Assembly: GCA_900316415.1 (NCBI GenBank)
Contig: ONCV01000006.1
Coordinates: forward strand, 53,627 to 117,626
DNA length: 64,000 nucleotides
Source: an uncultured Eubacteriales bacterium
GTDB lineage: Bacteria > Bacillota > Clostridia > Christensenellales > Aristaeellaceae
Direction: 5' to 3'
The first letter of the stretch is position 1, and the number at the start of each line of letters is the position of its first letter. Made by a program: the position numbers and the translations under genes. Shown piece after piece: positions 44,009 through 52,731 of this stretch. The notes beneath the pieces are model-generated. The model was not told the DNA's origin and ran no database searches. It saw only the letters and a list, made by a program, of their open reading frames with translations.

Positions 44009-44037
44009 TTGTCCGGGCCGGAGGGGACGGCTACAAT
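44009..44037 (+). promoter_or_regulatory. promoter of the sugar ABC transporter operon
   Basis: TTGTCC, a 17-base GC-rich spacer and TACAAT precede the permease start by about 32 bases. Its -35 hexamer is also one of the TTGTCC copies. Confidence 0.7.
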
Positions 44038-44068
44038 GGGCGCAGAGAGGAAAAGAGGTGACCTGTTC

Positions 44069-45007
44069 ATGAGCGTATCGTCGCGGGCCGGATCCGGAAC
44101 CGGCGGCCGGCTGGCCCGGTATCTCCGGGATTACTGGCCCTATTATGTCATGATTCTGCCGGGGCTGACGTTCCTGATCCTCATCAAATATGTTCCCATG
44201 GCCGGCAGCGTGATTGCCTTCCAGAATTTCTCCCTGCGGAAGGGCATCTGGGGCAGCCCCTGGGTGGGGCTGGAAAACTTCCGGAAGCTGATGAACTATG
44301 ACGATTTTCACCGGGTGTTCCGGAACACGCTGATCCTCGGCGCGCTGAAGACCCTGATCGTCTTCCCGGTGCCGATCCTGCTGGCCCTGCTGATGAACGA
44401 GCTGCGCCAGGCCGCGGTGAAGAAATGCGTCCAGACCGTCGTGACCATTCCCCATTTCATCTCCTGGGTCATTGTGGGCGGGCTGACCTTCGACGTGCTG
44501 GGCTCCGGCGGCATTTTCAACCAGGTCCGCGCCCTGTTCGGGCTGGAGATGCTCCTGCCCATGCAGAAGAGCCCCTGGTTCCGGCCGGTCTATGTGGCGA
44601 CCTCCATCTGGAAGGAATCCGGATGGGGAACGGTGGTGTATCTGGCGGCGATCTCCGGCATCGATCCCGGGATCTACGAGTCCGCTTCCATCGACGGGGC
44701 CTCCCGGTTCCAGAAGATGACCCGGATCACCTTCCCGATGATCCTGCCGACGGCGGTGACGCTGTTCCTGATCAATATCGGCAGCTTCCTGGATCTGGGC
44801 TTTGACCAGGTGTTCAATCTCTACACCCCCATGACCTACGACGTGGCGGATATCTTCGACACCTATGTCTACCGCTCCGGCATCCAGCAGGGGAAATACA
44901 GCTTCTCCACGGCGGTGGGCCTGTTCCAGTCGGTGATCGGCCTGATCCTGGTGGTCATTTTCAACCGCCTCTCCCGGCGGGTTTCCGAAGATGGGGGGCT
45001 GTGGTAA
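44069..45007 (+). CDS. carbohydrate ABC transporter permease, LplB-like
   Basis: The 312-residue protein has six membrane helices and the ABC permease loop EESASIDGASRFQKMTRITFPMILP-like segment (residues ~208-232; read YESASIDGASRFQKM). FISWVIVGGLTFDVLG and the C-terminal FNRLSRRVSEDGGLW are typical of LplB/YtmP-type permeases that work with YesMN systems. I take the ATG at 44069 because GAGGTGA lies 7 bases upstream; ORFs from 44003 or 44036 lack a site. The stop TAA overlaps the next ATG by 1 base. Confidence 0.93.
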   Translation: MSVSSRAGSGTGGRLARYLRDYWPYYVMILPGLTFLILIKYVPMAGSVIAFQNFSLRKGIWGSPWVGLENFRKLMNYDDFHRVFRNTLILGALKTLIVFPVPILLALLMNELRQAAVKKCVQTVVTIPHFISWVIVGGLTFDVLGSGGIFNQVRALFGLEMLLPMQKSPWFRPVYVATSIWKESGWGTVVYLAAISGIDPGIYESASIDGASRFQKMTRITFPMILPTAVTLFLINIGSFLDLGFDQVFNLYTPMTYDVADIFDTYVYRSGIQQGKYSFSTAVGLFQSVIGLILVVIFNRLSRRVSEDGGLW

Positions 45008-45894
45008 TGAACGGAAAGAACCATATCCGGGAATCCGTCGGGGATCACGCGTTCAACCTGACGGTCCTGATTTTCCTGATCCTGTTCGCCATCGTGATGG
45101 CGGTTCCCCTGATCGCGGAGCTGGCGGTTTCCCTGAGTTCCAAGATCGCCTCCCAGACCGGCTCCATCGGGCTGCTGCCGGTGGGCTTCACCTTCGCCTC
45201 CTGGGAATTCATGCTGCGGAACGCGGGCCTGTGGACCTCCCTGGGCATCTCCGCCGCCTCCACGGCGCTGGTGGTGGTCATCTCCCTGCTGATCAACGCC
45301 ATGATGGCCTATCCCCTGTCCAAGCGGAAGTTCGCCCCGGGCCGGGTGCTGATCCTGATCGTGGTGTTCACCATGATTTTCAAGGCGCCGACCATCCCCT
45401 ATTTCCTGACGCTGCGGAGCTACGGGCTGTACAACAGCTTCTGGGCGATGGTGGTTCCCCAGGTGATTTCCGCCTATAACCTGCTGGTCATGCGCAGCTT
45501 CTTCCAGACCTTCCCCTCCGAGATCGAGGAGGCGGCGGAGATTGACGGATGCGGCAAGTTCCGGATGTTCTTCCGGATCGTGCTCCCCTCCTCCAAGGCC
45601 GTGATCGCCACGGTGGGGCTGTTCTACGGCGTGGGCGCGTGGAACCAGTACGCGACGCCCCTGATGATGATCCAGGACACGTCCCTGTTCCCGCTGCAGC
45701 TGAAGATCCATCAGCTGGTGAACGCGGCCTCCGGCGACATCGCCGCGGCGGTGAAGGTCAGCACGGCCAACTATACCAACGATACCCTGGGCGCCGCGGC
45801 GGTCATCTTTTCCATGATCCCGGTGCTGATGATCTATCCCTTCGTGCAGAAGTATTTCGCCAAGGGCGCCATGCTGGGCTCCGTGAAGGGCTGA
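45007..45894 (+). CDS. carbohydrate ABC transporter permease, LplC/YteP-partner type
   Basis: The 295-residue protein has six membrane helices and the coupling loop EIEEAAEIDGCGKFRMFFRIVLPSS-type segment (read EEAAEIDGCGKFRMF, ~178-192). It is the second permease of the importer. The ATG at 45007 overlaps the first permease stop (TAATG); GTG 45001 is an in-frame alternative. No ATPase gene lies in the window; such importers commonly share an MsmX-like ATPase encoded elsewhere. A hairpin (TTCCG/CGGAA flanked by T and A runs, ~45899-45925) separates it from the binding-protein gene and may raise expression of one relative to the other. Confidence 0.93.
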   Translation: MNGKNHIRESVGDHAFNLTVLIFLILFAIVMAVPLIAELAVSLSSKIASQTGSIGLLPVGFTFASWEFMLRNAGLWTSLGISAASTALVVVISLLINAMMAYPLSKRKFAPGRVLILIVVFTMIFKAPTIPYFLTLRSYGLYNSFWAMVVPQVISAYNLLVMRSFFQTFPSEIEEAAEIDGCGKFRMFFRIVLPSSKAVIATVGLFYGVGAWNQYATPLMMIQDTSLFPLQLKIHQLVNAASGDIAAAVKVSTANYTNDTLGAAAVIFSMIPVLMIYPFVQKYFAKGAMLGSVKG

Positions 45895-45951
45895 TCCGTT
45901 TTTTCCTTCCGGATTCGGAAGAAAAAATATAAAAAGAAAGAAGGAGAGACC

Positions 45952-47496
45952 ATGAAGAAACTGAGCACCCGTATCCTGGGGCTGCTGCTGGCCCTGGCCC
46001 TGATGACCGCCGGCATGAGCTTCGCCGCGGCGGAGGCGGAAAGCTATCCGGACATTGAGTACTGGTTCACCAACGAGGGCTTTCTGCCGGCCGAGGTCGG
46101 CGGCGCCTACTACAACCTGACGAAGGAAACCATCGGCGTGGGCGTTTACATGCCCTATGTGGACTGGAACGGCGGCCAGACCTATCGGGAGCAGCTGGCG
46201 CTGCGGGTCGCCGCCAACGACACCCCGGACATCTTCATTTACAACAACGGCATCGAGAACGGCCTGATCCTGGACGGCGCCGCCCTGGATCTGACGGACT
46301 ATCTGCCGGAATACATGCCCCATGTGTGGGAATCCATTCCCGCCTCCGTGTGGGAGACTGTGAAGGCCAATGACCCCACCGGCCAGGGCCGTATCTGGAC
46401 GATTCCGGACGTGACCACCTTCACCCGCCACGGCGCCTACATCCGCACGGACTGGCTGGACGCGGTCGGCATGAAGATGCCCACCACCCAGGAGGAGTTC
46501 GTGGAAGTGCTGCGCGCCTTCAAGGAGAAGGATCCCAACGGCAACGGCGCCGCGGATGAAATCCCCGCCGGCGGCCGCGCCGAAGCCCGCTGGATGGACT
46601 ACCTGTTCGCGATGTACGGCATCGCCATGTACGAGGGCTATCCGGAATGGGACATCTACGACGGCGAAATCACCTATTCCGCGGTGACCCCCAACATGAA
46701 GGCCGCCCTGGAGTTCGTGTCCGGCCTGTACAAGGAAGGCCTGCTGGATCCGGAATCCCTGCTGAACTCCGCGGCCGACTGGTCCGGAAAGTTTGACAGC
46801 AACACCGTCGGCGTGTACTATCACATCCCGTGGGTGGCCTATCAGCGCCTGCAGGGCATCTATGACTACACCGGCGGCGCGGTGAAGGCCCAGGTGGCCA
46901 ACCTGCCCCAGATCAGCGCCGAGGGCTATGAAGGCTTCATCACCGTCAAGCCCACCGGCAACTCCGGCAAGATGGTTTCCGCCGACGTGGCGAAGGACGA
47001 GCAGCTGATGAAGGCCGCCTTCCGGGTGCTGGACTGCCAGTACAACATGGAATACCGGGATCTGGAATACGGCGTGGAAGGCATGCACTATGAAGTCGTC
47101 GACGGCAAGAAGGTCAAGCTGCCCGAGGACAAGGCGACCCAGGAGCTGCTGATCCTGCAGACCCCCGGCTGCCAGGTGGAGAACGTGGATGTCATCACCA
47201 GCCGCCTGGAGGCGGTCCGGACGGAGGAAAACAGCTGGCAGATCGACGAGTCCATCGCGCTGCTGAACGGCAACCAGGACGAGGGCCGGGTGATCGCCTC
47301 CGACGGCATGCCCTCCTCCGTGTATGAGGGATATGAGGATATCCAGAACCGCACGCTGTATGTGGAATACATTTCCAAGATCATCACCGGCGAATATGAT
47401 CTGGACAAGTTCGACGAATTCGTGGACCGCTGGTACAAGAACGGCGGCACGGAGGTGACGGAGCGGGTCCGGGCCTGGTACGCCGGAAAGAAGTAA
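45952..47496 (+). CDS. extracellular solute-binding protein of the sugar ABC transporter, without lipobox
   Basis: The 514-residue precursor has a signal peptide (KLSTRILGLLLALALMTAGMS, likely cut near AAA-EA) and a mature binding protein (IEYWFTNEGFLP; DTPDIFIYNNG; YIRTDWLDAVGMKMPTTQEEFVEVLRAFKEKDPNGNGAADEIP, a calcium-like DPNGNGAADE loop). It fits the LplA/YtcQ-type family. Typical Firmicute members are lipoproteins, yet there is no cysteine in the signal region, so anchoring must be different. GAAGGAGAGACC precedes the ATG; a strong terminator follows. Confidence 0.92.
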   Translation: MKKLSTRILGLLLALALMTAGMSFAAAEAESYPDIEYWFTNEGFLPAEVGGAYYNLTKETIGVGVYMPYVDWNGGQTYREQLALRVAANDTPDIFIYNNGIENGLILDGAALDLTDYLPEYMPHVWESIPASVWETVKANDPTGQGRIWTIPDVTTFTRHGAYIRTDWLDAVGMKMPTTQEEFVEVLRAFKEKDPNGNGAADEIPAGGRAEARWMDYLFAMYGIAMYEGYPEWDIYDGEITYSAVTPNMKAALEFVSGLYKEGLLDPESLLNSAADWSGKFDSNTVGVYYHIPWVAYQRLQGIYDYTGGAVKAQVANLPQISAEGYEGFITVKPTGNSGKMVSADVAKDEQLMKAAFRVLDCQYNMEYRDLEYGVEGMHYEVVDGKKVKLPEDKATQELLILQTPGCQVENVDVITSRLEAVRTEENSWQIDESIALLNGNQDEGRVIASDGMPSSVYEGYEDIQNRTLYVEYISKIITGEYDLDKFDEFVDRWYKNGGTEVTERVRAWYAGKK

Positions 47497-47519
47497 GCTT
47501 CGAAGCAGAACCATCGGTT

Positions 47520-47559
47520 CCGCGCGGGACGGGGCAACCCGTCCCGCGCGGATGTTTTT
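47520..47559 (+). terminator. terminator of the sugar ABC operon
   Basis: CCGCGCGGGACGGG (47520-47533), loop GCAA, CCCGTCCCGCGCGG (47538-47551), then ATGTTTTT: a perfect 14-pair stem. Confidence 0.93.
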
Positions 47560-47570
47560 ATTTCCCGCAA

Positions 47571-47599
47571 TTGATCTTCCCGGCGAAACGCGCTAAGAT
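47571..47599 (+). promoter_or_regulatory. promoter of the YesM/YesN-like operon
   Basis: TTGATC, a 17-base spacer and TAAGAT, ~29 bases before the kinase start. Confidence 0.75.
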
Positions 47600-47627
47600 G
47601 AAGTCCGAGAGAAAGGAGGGGGAGGCC

Positions 47628-49457
47628 ATGCTCCGCTGGGTCAGCGATCTGAAGATTTCCCGCAAACTGACCGCGGCGTTTCTCGTGATCTGCTTTGTTT
47701 CCATTTCCCTCTCCTCCATCGCGGTTTCCTACGCGGCCATGCGGAACATCAACCGGCGGACGGCGGTGCTGGCGGAGGCGCTGAGCGCCCAGGCCGCCTC
47801 GGGCATGGAGCAGTTTCTGGAATCCTGCGAGGGGCTCATGATGGCGGTGCTGGTGGATTCGGATGTGCTGAGCGCCCTGTCCCGGGAAACGGTTTCCGTT
47901 TCCGCCCAGGCGGAATACCAGGCCCGGATCAGCAAGCTGCTGTTCCGCCTGATCAAAATGCAGCCCCGCCTGGTCCACGCGGGGATCATCCTGAAGGGCG
48001 GGCAGACCTTCCAGACCGGCGCCGAGGGCGAGCGGACGGATCTGGGAGCGATGGCGGAGAAGGCCTGGGCGCGCCGGATCGCGGAGAGCCCGGAGGCCTT
48101 CGCCATCGTGCCGATGCACGACGGGGAGTATGTCAACCGCTTCGGCCGCGGGCCGGTGATTTCCGCGGTGCAGAAGCTGTACGGCCAGGGCCGGCAGTAT
48201 GCCGGCATGATCCTGCTGGACGTGGAGGCGGATTCCGTGATCAGCCTGGGCAGCGCGGCCCTGCTGCAGGAAAACCTGCAGGGCGTCCGGGTCGTGGCGG
48301 AAAACGCCGCGCATCAGGTGCTGTACGATTCCGCCTATGACGCGGAAACCGCCCTCCGGGACGGGGAGGGGTTCGTCCGGTTCGAGATGCCGGGGGACGC
48401 CTTCCTGACGGAGAGCCGGCCGGTGGAGAACACGGATATCACCGTGCACACGATCTATCCGAAGGCGACGCTGCTCCTGCTGCGCCGGGATCTGATCTGG
48501 GTCACCGCCGCCAGCGTCTTGTCCTGCGTGCTGCTTTCCCTCCTCTGCGCCGCGCTGTTCAGCCGGTCCTTTACCCGCCCGATCTCCCGCCTGGCCGGCG
48601 CCATGACCCGGGCGGAGAACGGACAGTACCTCCCCGTGGAGGGCAAGGTCCGCCAGGACGAGTTCGGGGATCTGATCCGGCAGTACAACCGGATGGCGGA
48701 GCGGATCGATTACCTGATCAGCCAGGTGTATCAGAAGGATCTGCAGAAGAAGGACGCGCAGCTGACCGCCCTGCAGACCCAGATCAATCCGCATATGATG
48801 TTCAACACCCTGGAGGCCATCCGGATGAAGGCGCTGATCGCCGGGAACCGGGACGTGGCGGAGATGACCAGCCTGCTGGGCAAGATGTTCCGGGCGACGC
48901 TGGAGAACGTGAACGAGCGGCATACCGTCCGGAACGAGCTGGATTACGTGCGCTCCTTCCTGCGGCTGCAGAACCTGCGCTTCCGGGCGGAAAACACCCT
49001 GACGGCGGAGATTCCGGAGGAGCTGATGGAGGTTCCCTGCCCGGTGATCCTGTTCCAGCCCCTGGTGGAAAACAGCCTGAGCCACGGCGCGGCGGGGCCG
49101 GATGCCCCGCTGGATATCCGCATAAGCGGGGAGCGGGTGCCGGATTCCGACCGGATCGTCTTCCGGATTTCGGACAATGGCAGCGGCATGGATCCGGACC
49201 GGCTGATGCAGATTTCGGACCGGCTGGAATCCATCCGGCAGGGCCAGTTTTCCGTGCAGCCGGCGGAGCAGGAGGGCCGGCAGCACATCGGCCTGGAAAA
49301 CATCGCCAAGCGCCTGCAGCTGCAGTACGGCGCCGGGGCGTATCTGAAGGTGGTTTACAGCAATGAGACCGGAACGGAGATCGAACTCTGTATCCGGGAT
49401 ACAGGCGGAACGGCGGAAGGGGAACGGGAGGAACCGGCATGGACGTCCGAATCCTGA
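47628..49457 (+). CDS. sensor histidine kinase, YesM/LytS type
   Basis: The 609-residue protein has a membrane helix at ~14-38, an extracytoplasmic sensor region (~40-290), a second helix (~297-320), a HAMP domain (FSRSFTRPISRLAGAMTRAENGQYLPVEG, ~318-346), a His_kinase domain (ALQTQINPHMMFNTLEAIRMKAL, phosphoacceptor His in NPHM, ~388) and an ATPase domain with LVENSLSHG and ISDNGSGMD. AAGGAGGGGGAGG precedes the ATG at 47628; the longer frame from 47571 overlaps the promoter. It overlaps the regulator gene by 19 bases. It probably senses the sugar brought by the neighbouring transporter. Confidence 0.94.
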   Translation: MLRWVSDLKISRKLTAAFLVICFVSISLSSIAVSYAAMRNINRRTAVLAEALSAQAASGMEQFLESCEGLMMAVLVDSDVLSALSRETVSVSAQAEYQARISKLLFRLIKMQPRLVHAGIILKGGQTFQTGAEGERTDLGAMAEKAWARRIAESPEAFAIVPMHDGEYVNRFGRGPVISAVQKLYGQGRQYAGMILLDVEADSVISLGSAALLQENLQGVRVVAENAAHQVLYDSAYDAETALRDGEGFVRFEMPGDAFLTESRPVENTDITVHTIYPKATLLLLRRDLIWVTAASVLSCVLLSLLCAALFSRSFTRPISRLAGAMTRAENGQYLPVEGKVRQDEFGDLIRQYNRMAERIDYLISQVYQKDLQKKDAQLTALQTQINPHMMFNTLEAIRMKALIAGNRDVAEMTSLLGKMFRATLENVNERHTVRNELDYVRSFLRLQNLRFRAENTLTAEIPEELMEVPCPVILFQPLVENSLSHGAAGPDAPLDIRISGERVPDSDRIVFRISDNGSGMDPDRLMQISDRLESIRQGQFSVQPAEQEGRQHIGLENIAKRLQLQYGAGAYLKVVYSNETGTEIELCIRDTGGTAEGEREEPAWTSES

Positions 49458-50497
49458 TTGTGGATGATGAACCCGAAATCGTCGAGGGGCTGACGCTGCT
49501 GCTGACCTCGCAGTCGCCGGAATACCGGGTGGTGGGACGCGCCCGGGATGGGCTGGAGGGGTTCGACATGGCGATCGAGCTGCATCCGGACATCATTATC
49601 ACCGACATCCGCATGCCCCAGGCCAGCGGGCTGGACATGATCCGGGATATCGAGGCCTACGAGCCCCGGACGGAATACATCCTGATTTCCGGATACGCGG
49701 ATTTTGAATACGCCCGCCGGGCGATGGCCTACGGCGTGCAGTATTTCCTGACCAAGCCCATCGACGAGGAGGAGCTCTTCGCGGATATCGAGAAGATCCG
49801 GAAGAAATGGGAGCCCCAGGAGAACTTCGCGGAGATGGCGGATCTGTTTTCGGAGGAAATGCTCCAGGCCCTGGAGGAGGCGATGCTCCTGCGGGATCCG
49901 AACGGGATCCGGGAGGCGGTTTCCGCGCTGTTCGGGGTGCTGCGCAGCCATCAGGAGCGGCTGAGCCCGGAGAACATCCGGATGCTGTGCCTGAACCTGG
50001 TGCTGTACGGAACCCGGAAATATCCCCACGCGGCGCTGCGCATCAACAGCTACCTGGGGCGGAACGTGCTCTCTTCCCGCAGCGCTTCCCGGATGTCCTC
50101 CCTGGAGGAGCTGGAAAACTGGACCGTCAACCTGCTGAAGGGGGCGGGGGAAATCCTGGAGGGGGAGGAAGCCGGGGGAAAGCGCGACCTGATCGCCGAG
50201 GCGAAGGTCTATATTCAGGAGAATTACGCCCGGAACATCAGCCTGAACGACATCGCCGCCCGGTTTTATGTCAACCCCTTCTATTTCAGCCAGCTGTTCA
50301 AGAAAAAGACCGGCACCACCTATCAGAAATATCTGACGGAGCTGCGGATGAAGCGGGCGGAGGTCCTCCTGCGGGAGACGGACCTGAAGGTCTACGAGAT
50401 CTGCGAACAGGTCGGATATACGGACACGAATTACTTCAGCAAGCTGTTTGAGCGGAGCACCGGGAAAAAGCCCAGCGCCTTCCGGAACGGCGGATAG
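49439..50497 (+). CDS. response regulator with AraC-type DNA-binding domain, YesN-like
   Basis: The 352-residue protein has a receiver domain (ILIVDDEPEIVEGL; phospho-Asp in IIITDIRMPQ, ~58; LISGYADFEYARRAM; FLTKPID) and a C-terminal AraC HTH pair (~255-345: NISLNDIAARFYVNPFYFSQLFKKKTG and VYEICEQVGYTDTNYFSKLFER). It is the cognate partner of the overlapping kinase gene and a likely activator of the divergent glycosidase/transporter promoters at 43.9-44.0 kb. GGGAGGAA precedes the ATG. Confidence 0.95.
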   Translation: MDVRILIVDDEPEIVEGLTLLLTSQSPEYRVVGRARDGLEGFDMAIELHPDIIITDIRMPQASGLDMIRDIEAYEPRTEYILISGYADFEYARRAMAYGVQYFLTKPIDEEELFADIEKIRKKWEPQENFAEMADLFSEEMLQALEEAMLLRDPNGIREAVSALFGVLRSHQERLSPENIRMLCLNLVLYGTRKYPHAALRINSYLGRNVLSSRSASRMSSLEELENWTVNLLKGAGEILEGEEAGGKRDLIAEAKVYIQENYARNISLNDIAARFYVNPFYFSQLFKKKTGTTYQKYLTELRMKRAEVLLRETDLKVYEICEQVGYTDTNYFSKLFERSTGKKPSAFRNGG

Positions 50498-50501
50498 GGA
50501 C

Positions 50502-50531
50502 AAAAAAACCCGGCTTCGCGGGCGAAGCCGG
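50502..50531 (-). terminator. terminator of the small membrane protein gene
   Basis: On the minus strand CCGGCTTCG (50531-50523), loop, CGAAGCCGG (50518-50510) and TTTTTTT. Confidence 0.9.
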
Positions 50532-50547
50532 AGAAAGGCGCATTCCG

Positions 50548-50967
50548 TCAGTTCACAAACTGATCCGGGTACAGGCGGAGGTAGCGATATACGGCGACGG
50601 TCCAGACGGCGACGATCAGCGCGGTGAACAGATCCCGGGAATACACGTCCTCGCCGGATATGTGGAAGATTCCCTGGACCGCCAGCAGCAGCGCCGCGGC
50701 GGCCAGCCCCGCGATCAGGATTTCCTTCGGGGCCTTCTGCCGGAAGGCGGCCAGATCAAAGCGGACCTTTATCAGGAAGAGTCCGTCCGCGATCAGCAGC
50801 GCAAAGGCGAGGATGAACAGCACCTTGTTGCTCATGCCGTTTTCGATCGAGGACGCGATGCCCTGGATCCCGGTGAGCACGGCCAGCACGGCGCAGGCCC
50901 ACAGGGCGAAGAAAATCAGGAATTTGTGGAACCACATTTTGTATTCGGGCTTTTTCTTTTCAGACAT
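50548..50967 (-). CDS. hypothetical four-helix membrane protein
   Basis: The 139-residue protein has a basic N-terminus (MSEKKKPEYKMWFHKF) and four hydrophobic helices (~14-35, ~46-66, ~83-102, ~110-127). I do not recognise a family. It is monocistronic, with its own promoter (51008-51036) and terminator, and convergent with the YesN-like gene. AAAAGGAGGCATCCC precedes the ATG. Confidence 0.75.
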   Translation of the reverse strand: MSEKKKPEYKMWFHKFLIFFALWACAVLAVLTGIQGIASSIENGMSNKVLFILAFALLIADGLFLIKVRFDLAAFRQKAPKEILIAGLAAAALLLAVQGIFHISGEDVYSRDLFTALIVAVWTVAVYRYLRLYPDQFVN

Positions 50968-51007
50968 TGGGATGCCTCCTTTTCAGTTTTCCGCTGTTTC
51001 TGAATCC

Positions 51008-51036
51008 AGAATAGTACAAATCGCTCCCTTTCGCAA
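51008..51036 (-). promoter_or_regulatory. promoter of the four-helix membrane protein
   Basis: On the minus strand TTGCGA, a 17-base spacer and TATTCT. Confidence 0.7.
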
Positions 51037-51157
51037 GCGGAATCTGCGAAACCGCGCGGTTTTTTTCTGGCTGAAAAATGTTCCGGAACGCCTCCCGGTT
51101 TTCCCCGGAAACGGCAAAGCAGTGGCTTGCGGATGACGGGATTTCCGGCTTGTCTTC

Positions 51158-51233
51158 CGGATCGTCCCAGAAGAACCAACATCCGGATCGTCCCGGAAGG
51201 AGCAACGATCCAGATCGTCCCGGAAGGAGCAAA
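51158..51233 (+). repeat. second family of short direct repeats (GATCGTCCCGGAAGGAGCAA)
   Basis: Three copies follow each other at ~26-base steps: 51158-51180 (CGGATCGTCCCAGAAGAACC, the most diverged), 51183-51206 and 51210-51233. The last two share GATCGTCCCGGAAGGAGCAA exactly. They lie just upstream of the promoter of the dehydrogenase gene and are non-coding. Confidence 0.88.
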
Positions 51234-51238
51234 ACGGC

Positions 51239-51267
51239 TTGCGGCCGGCGGGAATTCCTGCTATCAT
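51239..51267 (+). promoter_or_regulatory. promoter of the Gfo/Idh/MocA gene
   Basis: TTGCGG, a 17-base spacer and TATCAT, starting 5 bases after the last repeat of the array at 51158. Confidence 0.7.
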
Positions 51268-51354
51268 TTCCCGTATCAGAATGCTGTCCCGGAGACGGGG
51301 CCGGCGCCGGGCGCCGGATCCCGCGCCCGGGATACACATGCGGGGGAGAAGAAC

Positions 51355-52431
51355 ATGAGCTGCAGATTTGCCCTGATCGGAACCGGATGGCGGGCGGGCT
51401 TTTTCGCGGATCTGGCCCGGAGAATGCCGGAGCGGTTTGAGATGACCGGCGTCCTGTGCCACAGCGCCGCGGGCCGCGAGCGCGCGCTGAGCCAGTGGCA
51501 GGCCCGGATCTATGAAAGCCCGGAGGAGGTCGCGGCGGACCGGCCGGATTTCGTGATCGCCTCCGTTCCCGGGAAGGCCGTGCCGGAGCTGGCCGTGTTC
51601 TTCGCGGAGCATGATCTTCCGATTCTTTTCGAAACCTACTGCTCCTCCTCCGTGGAGGAGATGGAGGATCTGTACCGGAAAACGGGGGGCGCGCGGATTC
51701 AGCTGGCGGAGCAGTATCCCTTCCAGCCCATGCACGCGGCGCGGATCGCCGTGGCGGCCTCCGGTACCCTGGGCCGGGTCTACCAGGCCCGGGCCTCCTT
51801 TATCCAGAATTATCATACGCTGGCGGTGCTCCGGCGCCTGCTGGGAATCGGCATGGAGCTGCCGCTGGTCATGGCGTGGCAGGGGGAGAACCGGCGCGCC
51901 GCTCCCGCCACCCGGGCGGGGGATCCGGCCCGGGACGTGCTGGAGCCCGCCCGGCAGGAGACCTTCCTGCTGGATTACGGGGACCGAACCGCCTTCGGGG
52001 ATTATGAATCCATGCAGCAGCGGTCCTGGATCCGCCATCCGGTGGTCCAGGTCCGGGGCGAGCGGGGTGAAATCCTGAACGATCAGGTCACCTTCCTGAA
52101 GGACTACCTGACCCCCGTGTCCTATCGCCTGGTCCGCTGCCAGACGGGGACGGAGGGCAACCTGGAAGGCTTTGATCTGAAGGGAATCCAGGGGAACGGG
52201 GAATGGGTGTACCGCAATCCCTACCGCCCCGCCCGGATGATGGATGACGAAATCGCCGTGGCCACCTGCGTGGACCGCATGCGGGACTATGCCGCGGGAG
52301 GCCCGGCCTTCTATCCCCTGGAGGAAGCGTTCCAGGATCACTATATCTGCCTGCTGATTCAGGAAGCCGCGGCGTCCCGCCGCCCCGTGCAGGCGCAAAA
52401 GCAGATCTGGCAGGATCATCTGAAGAAGTAA
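51355..52431 (+). CDS. Gfo/Idh/MocA family oxidoreductase
   Basis: The 358-residue protein has an N-terminal Rossmann fold (CRFALIGTGWRAGFFADLARR, ~3-23), the family's YESPEEVAADRPDFVIASVP segment and LFETYCSSSVEEM in place of the more common EKP motif (ETY at ~92-94), so the usual catalytic lysine is not obvious. The C-terminal half is the alpha/beta domain. Members oxidise or epimerise sugars with NAD(P); here it likely processes a sugar released by the island's glycosidase. CGGGGGAGAAG precedes the ATG at 51355; the frame opens earlier within the repeat region. Confidence 0.87.
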   Translation: MSCRFALIGTGWRAGFFADLARRMPERFEMTGVLCHSAAGRERALSQWQARIYESPEEVAADRPDFVIASVPGKAVPELAVFFAEHDLPILFETYCSSSVEEMEDLYRKTGGARIQLAEQYPFQPMHAARIAVAASGTLGRVYQARASFIQNYHTLAVLRRLLGIGMELPLVMAWQGENRRAAPATRAGDPARDVLEPARQETFLLDYGDRTAFGDYESMQQRSWIRHPVVQVRGERGEILNDQVTFLKDYLTPVSYRLVRCQTGTEGNLEGFDLKGIQGNGEWVYRNPYRPARMMDDEIAVATCVDRMRDYAAGGPAFYPLEEAFQDHYICLLIQEAAASRRPVQAQKQIWQDHLKK

Positions 52432-52501
52432 TCCGCATTATTTCGGCCCGGAAAGCAACAAAGACTGAATCTTCCTGGTATCCTGACGGAGGTGAAAGAA
52501 G

Positions 52502-52711
52502 ATGAAGAAGGAATATGATTTTTCCAACGCGAGACCCAACCCGTACGCGAAAAAGCTAAAAAGCCAGATCACGATTAATCTGGATACGGAAACGATTAAT
52601 TACTTTAAGGAACAGGCAGTTGACAGCGGCATACCCTATCAGACGCTGATCAACCTGTATCTGGGAGATTGTGCTAAAAACAAGCGCAAGTTATCCATCG
52701 CCTGGACATGA
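52502..52711 (+). CDS. BrnA-like antitoxin (orphan)
   Basis: The 69-residue protein (YDFSNARPNPYAKKLKSQ; ITINLDTETINYFKEQAVDSGIPYQTLINLYLGDCAKNKRK) has the ribbon-helix-helix layout and the DFS-A-xNPYAKKL start of BrnA antitoxins. In usual pairs the toxin gene brnT precedes it; upstream here is the dehydrogenase gene, and downstream a convergent membrane protein, so the toxin is missing. The gene is AT-richer than its surroundings, which suggests acquisition. GGAGGTGAAAGAAG precedes the ATG. Confidence 0.8.
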   Translation: MKKEYDFSNARPNPYAKKLKSQITINLDTETINYFKEQAVDSGIPYQTLINLYLGDCAKNKRKLSIAWT

Positions 52712-52731
52712 ATTTTTCGATTCCTGAAGCC

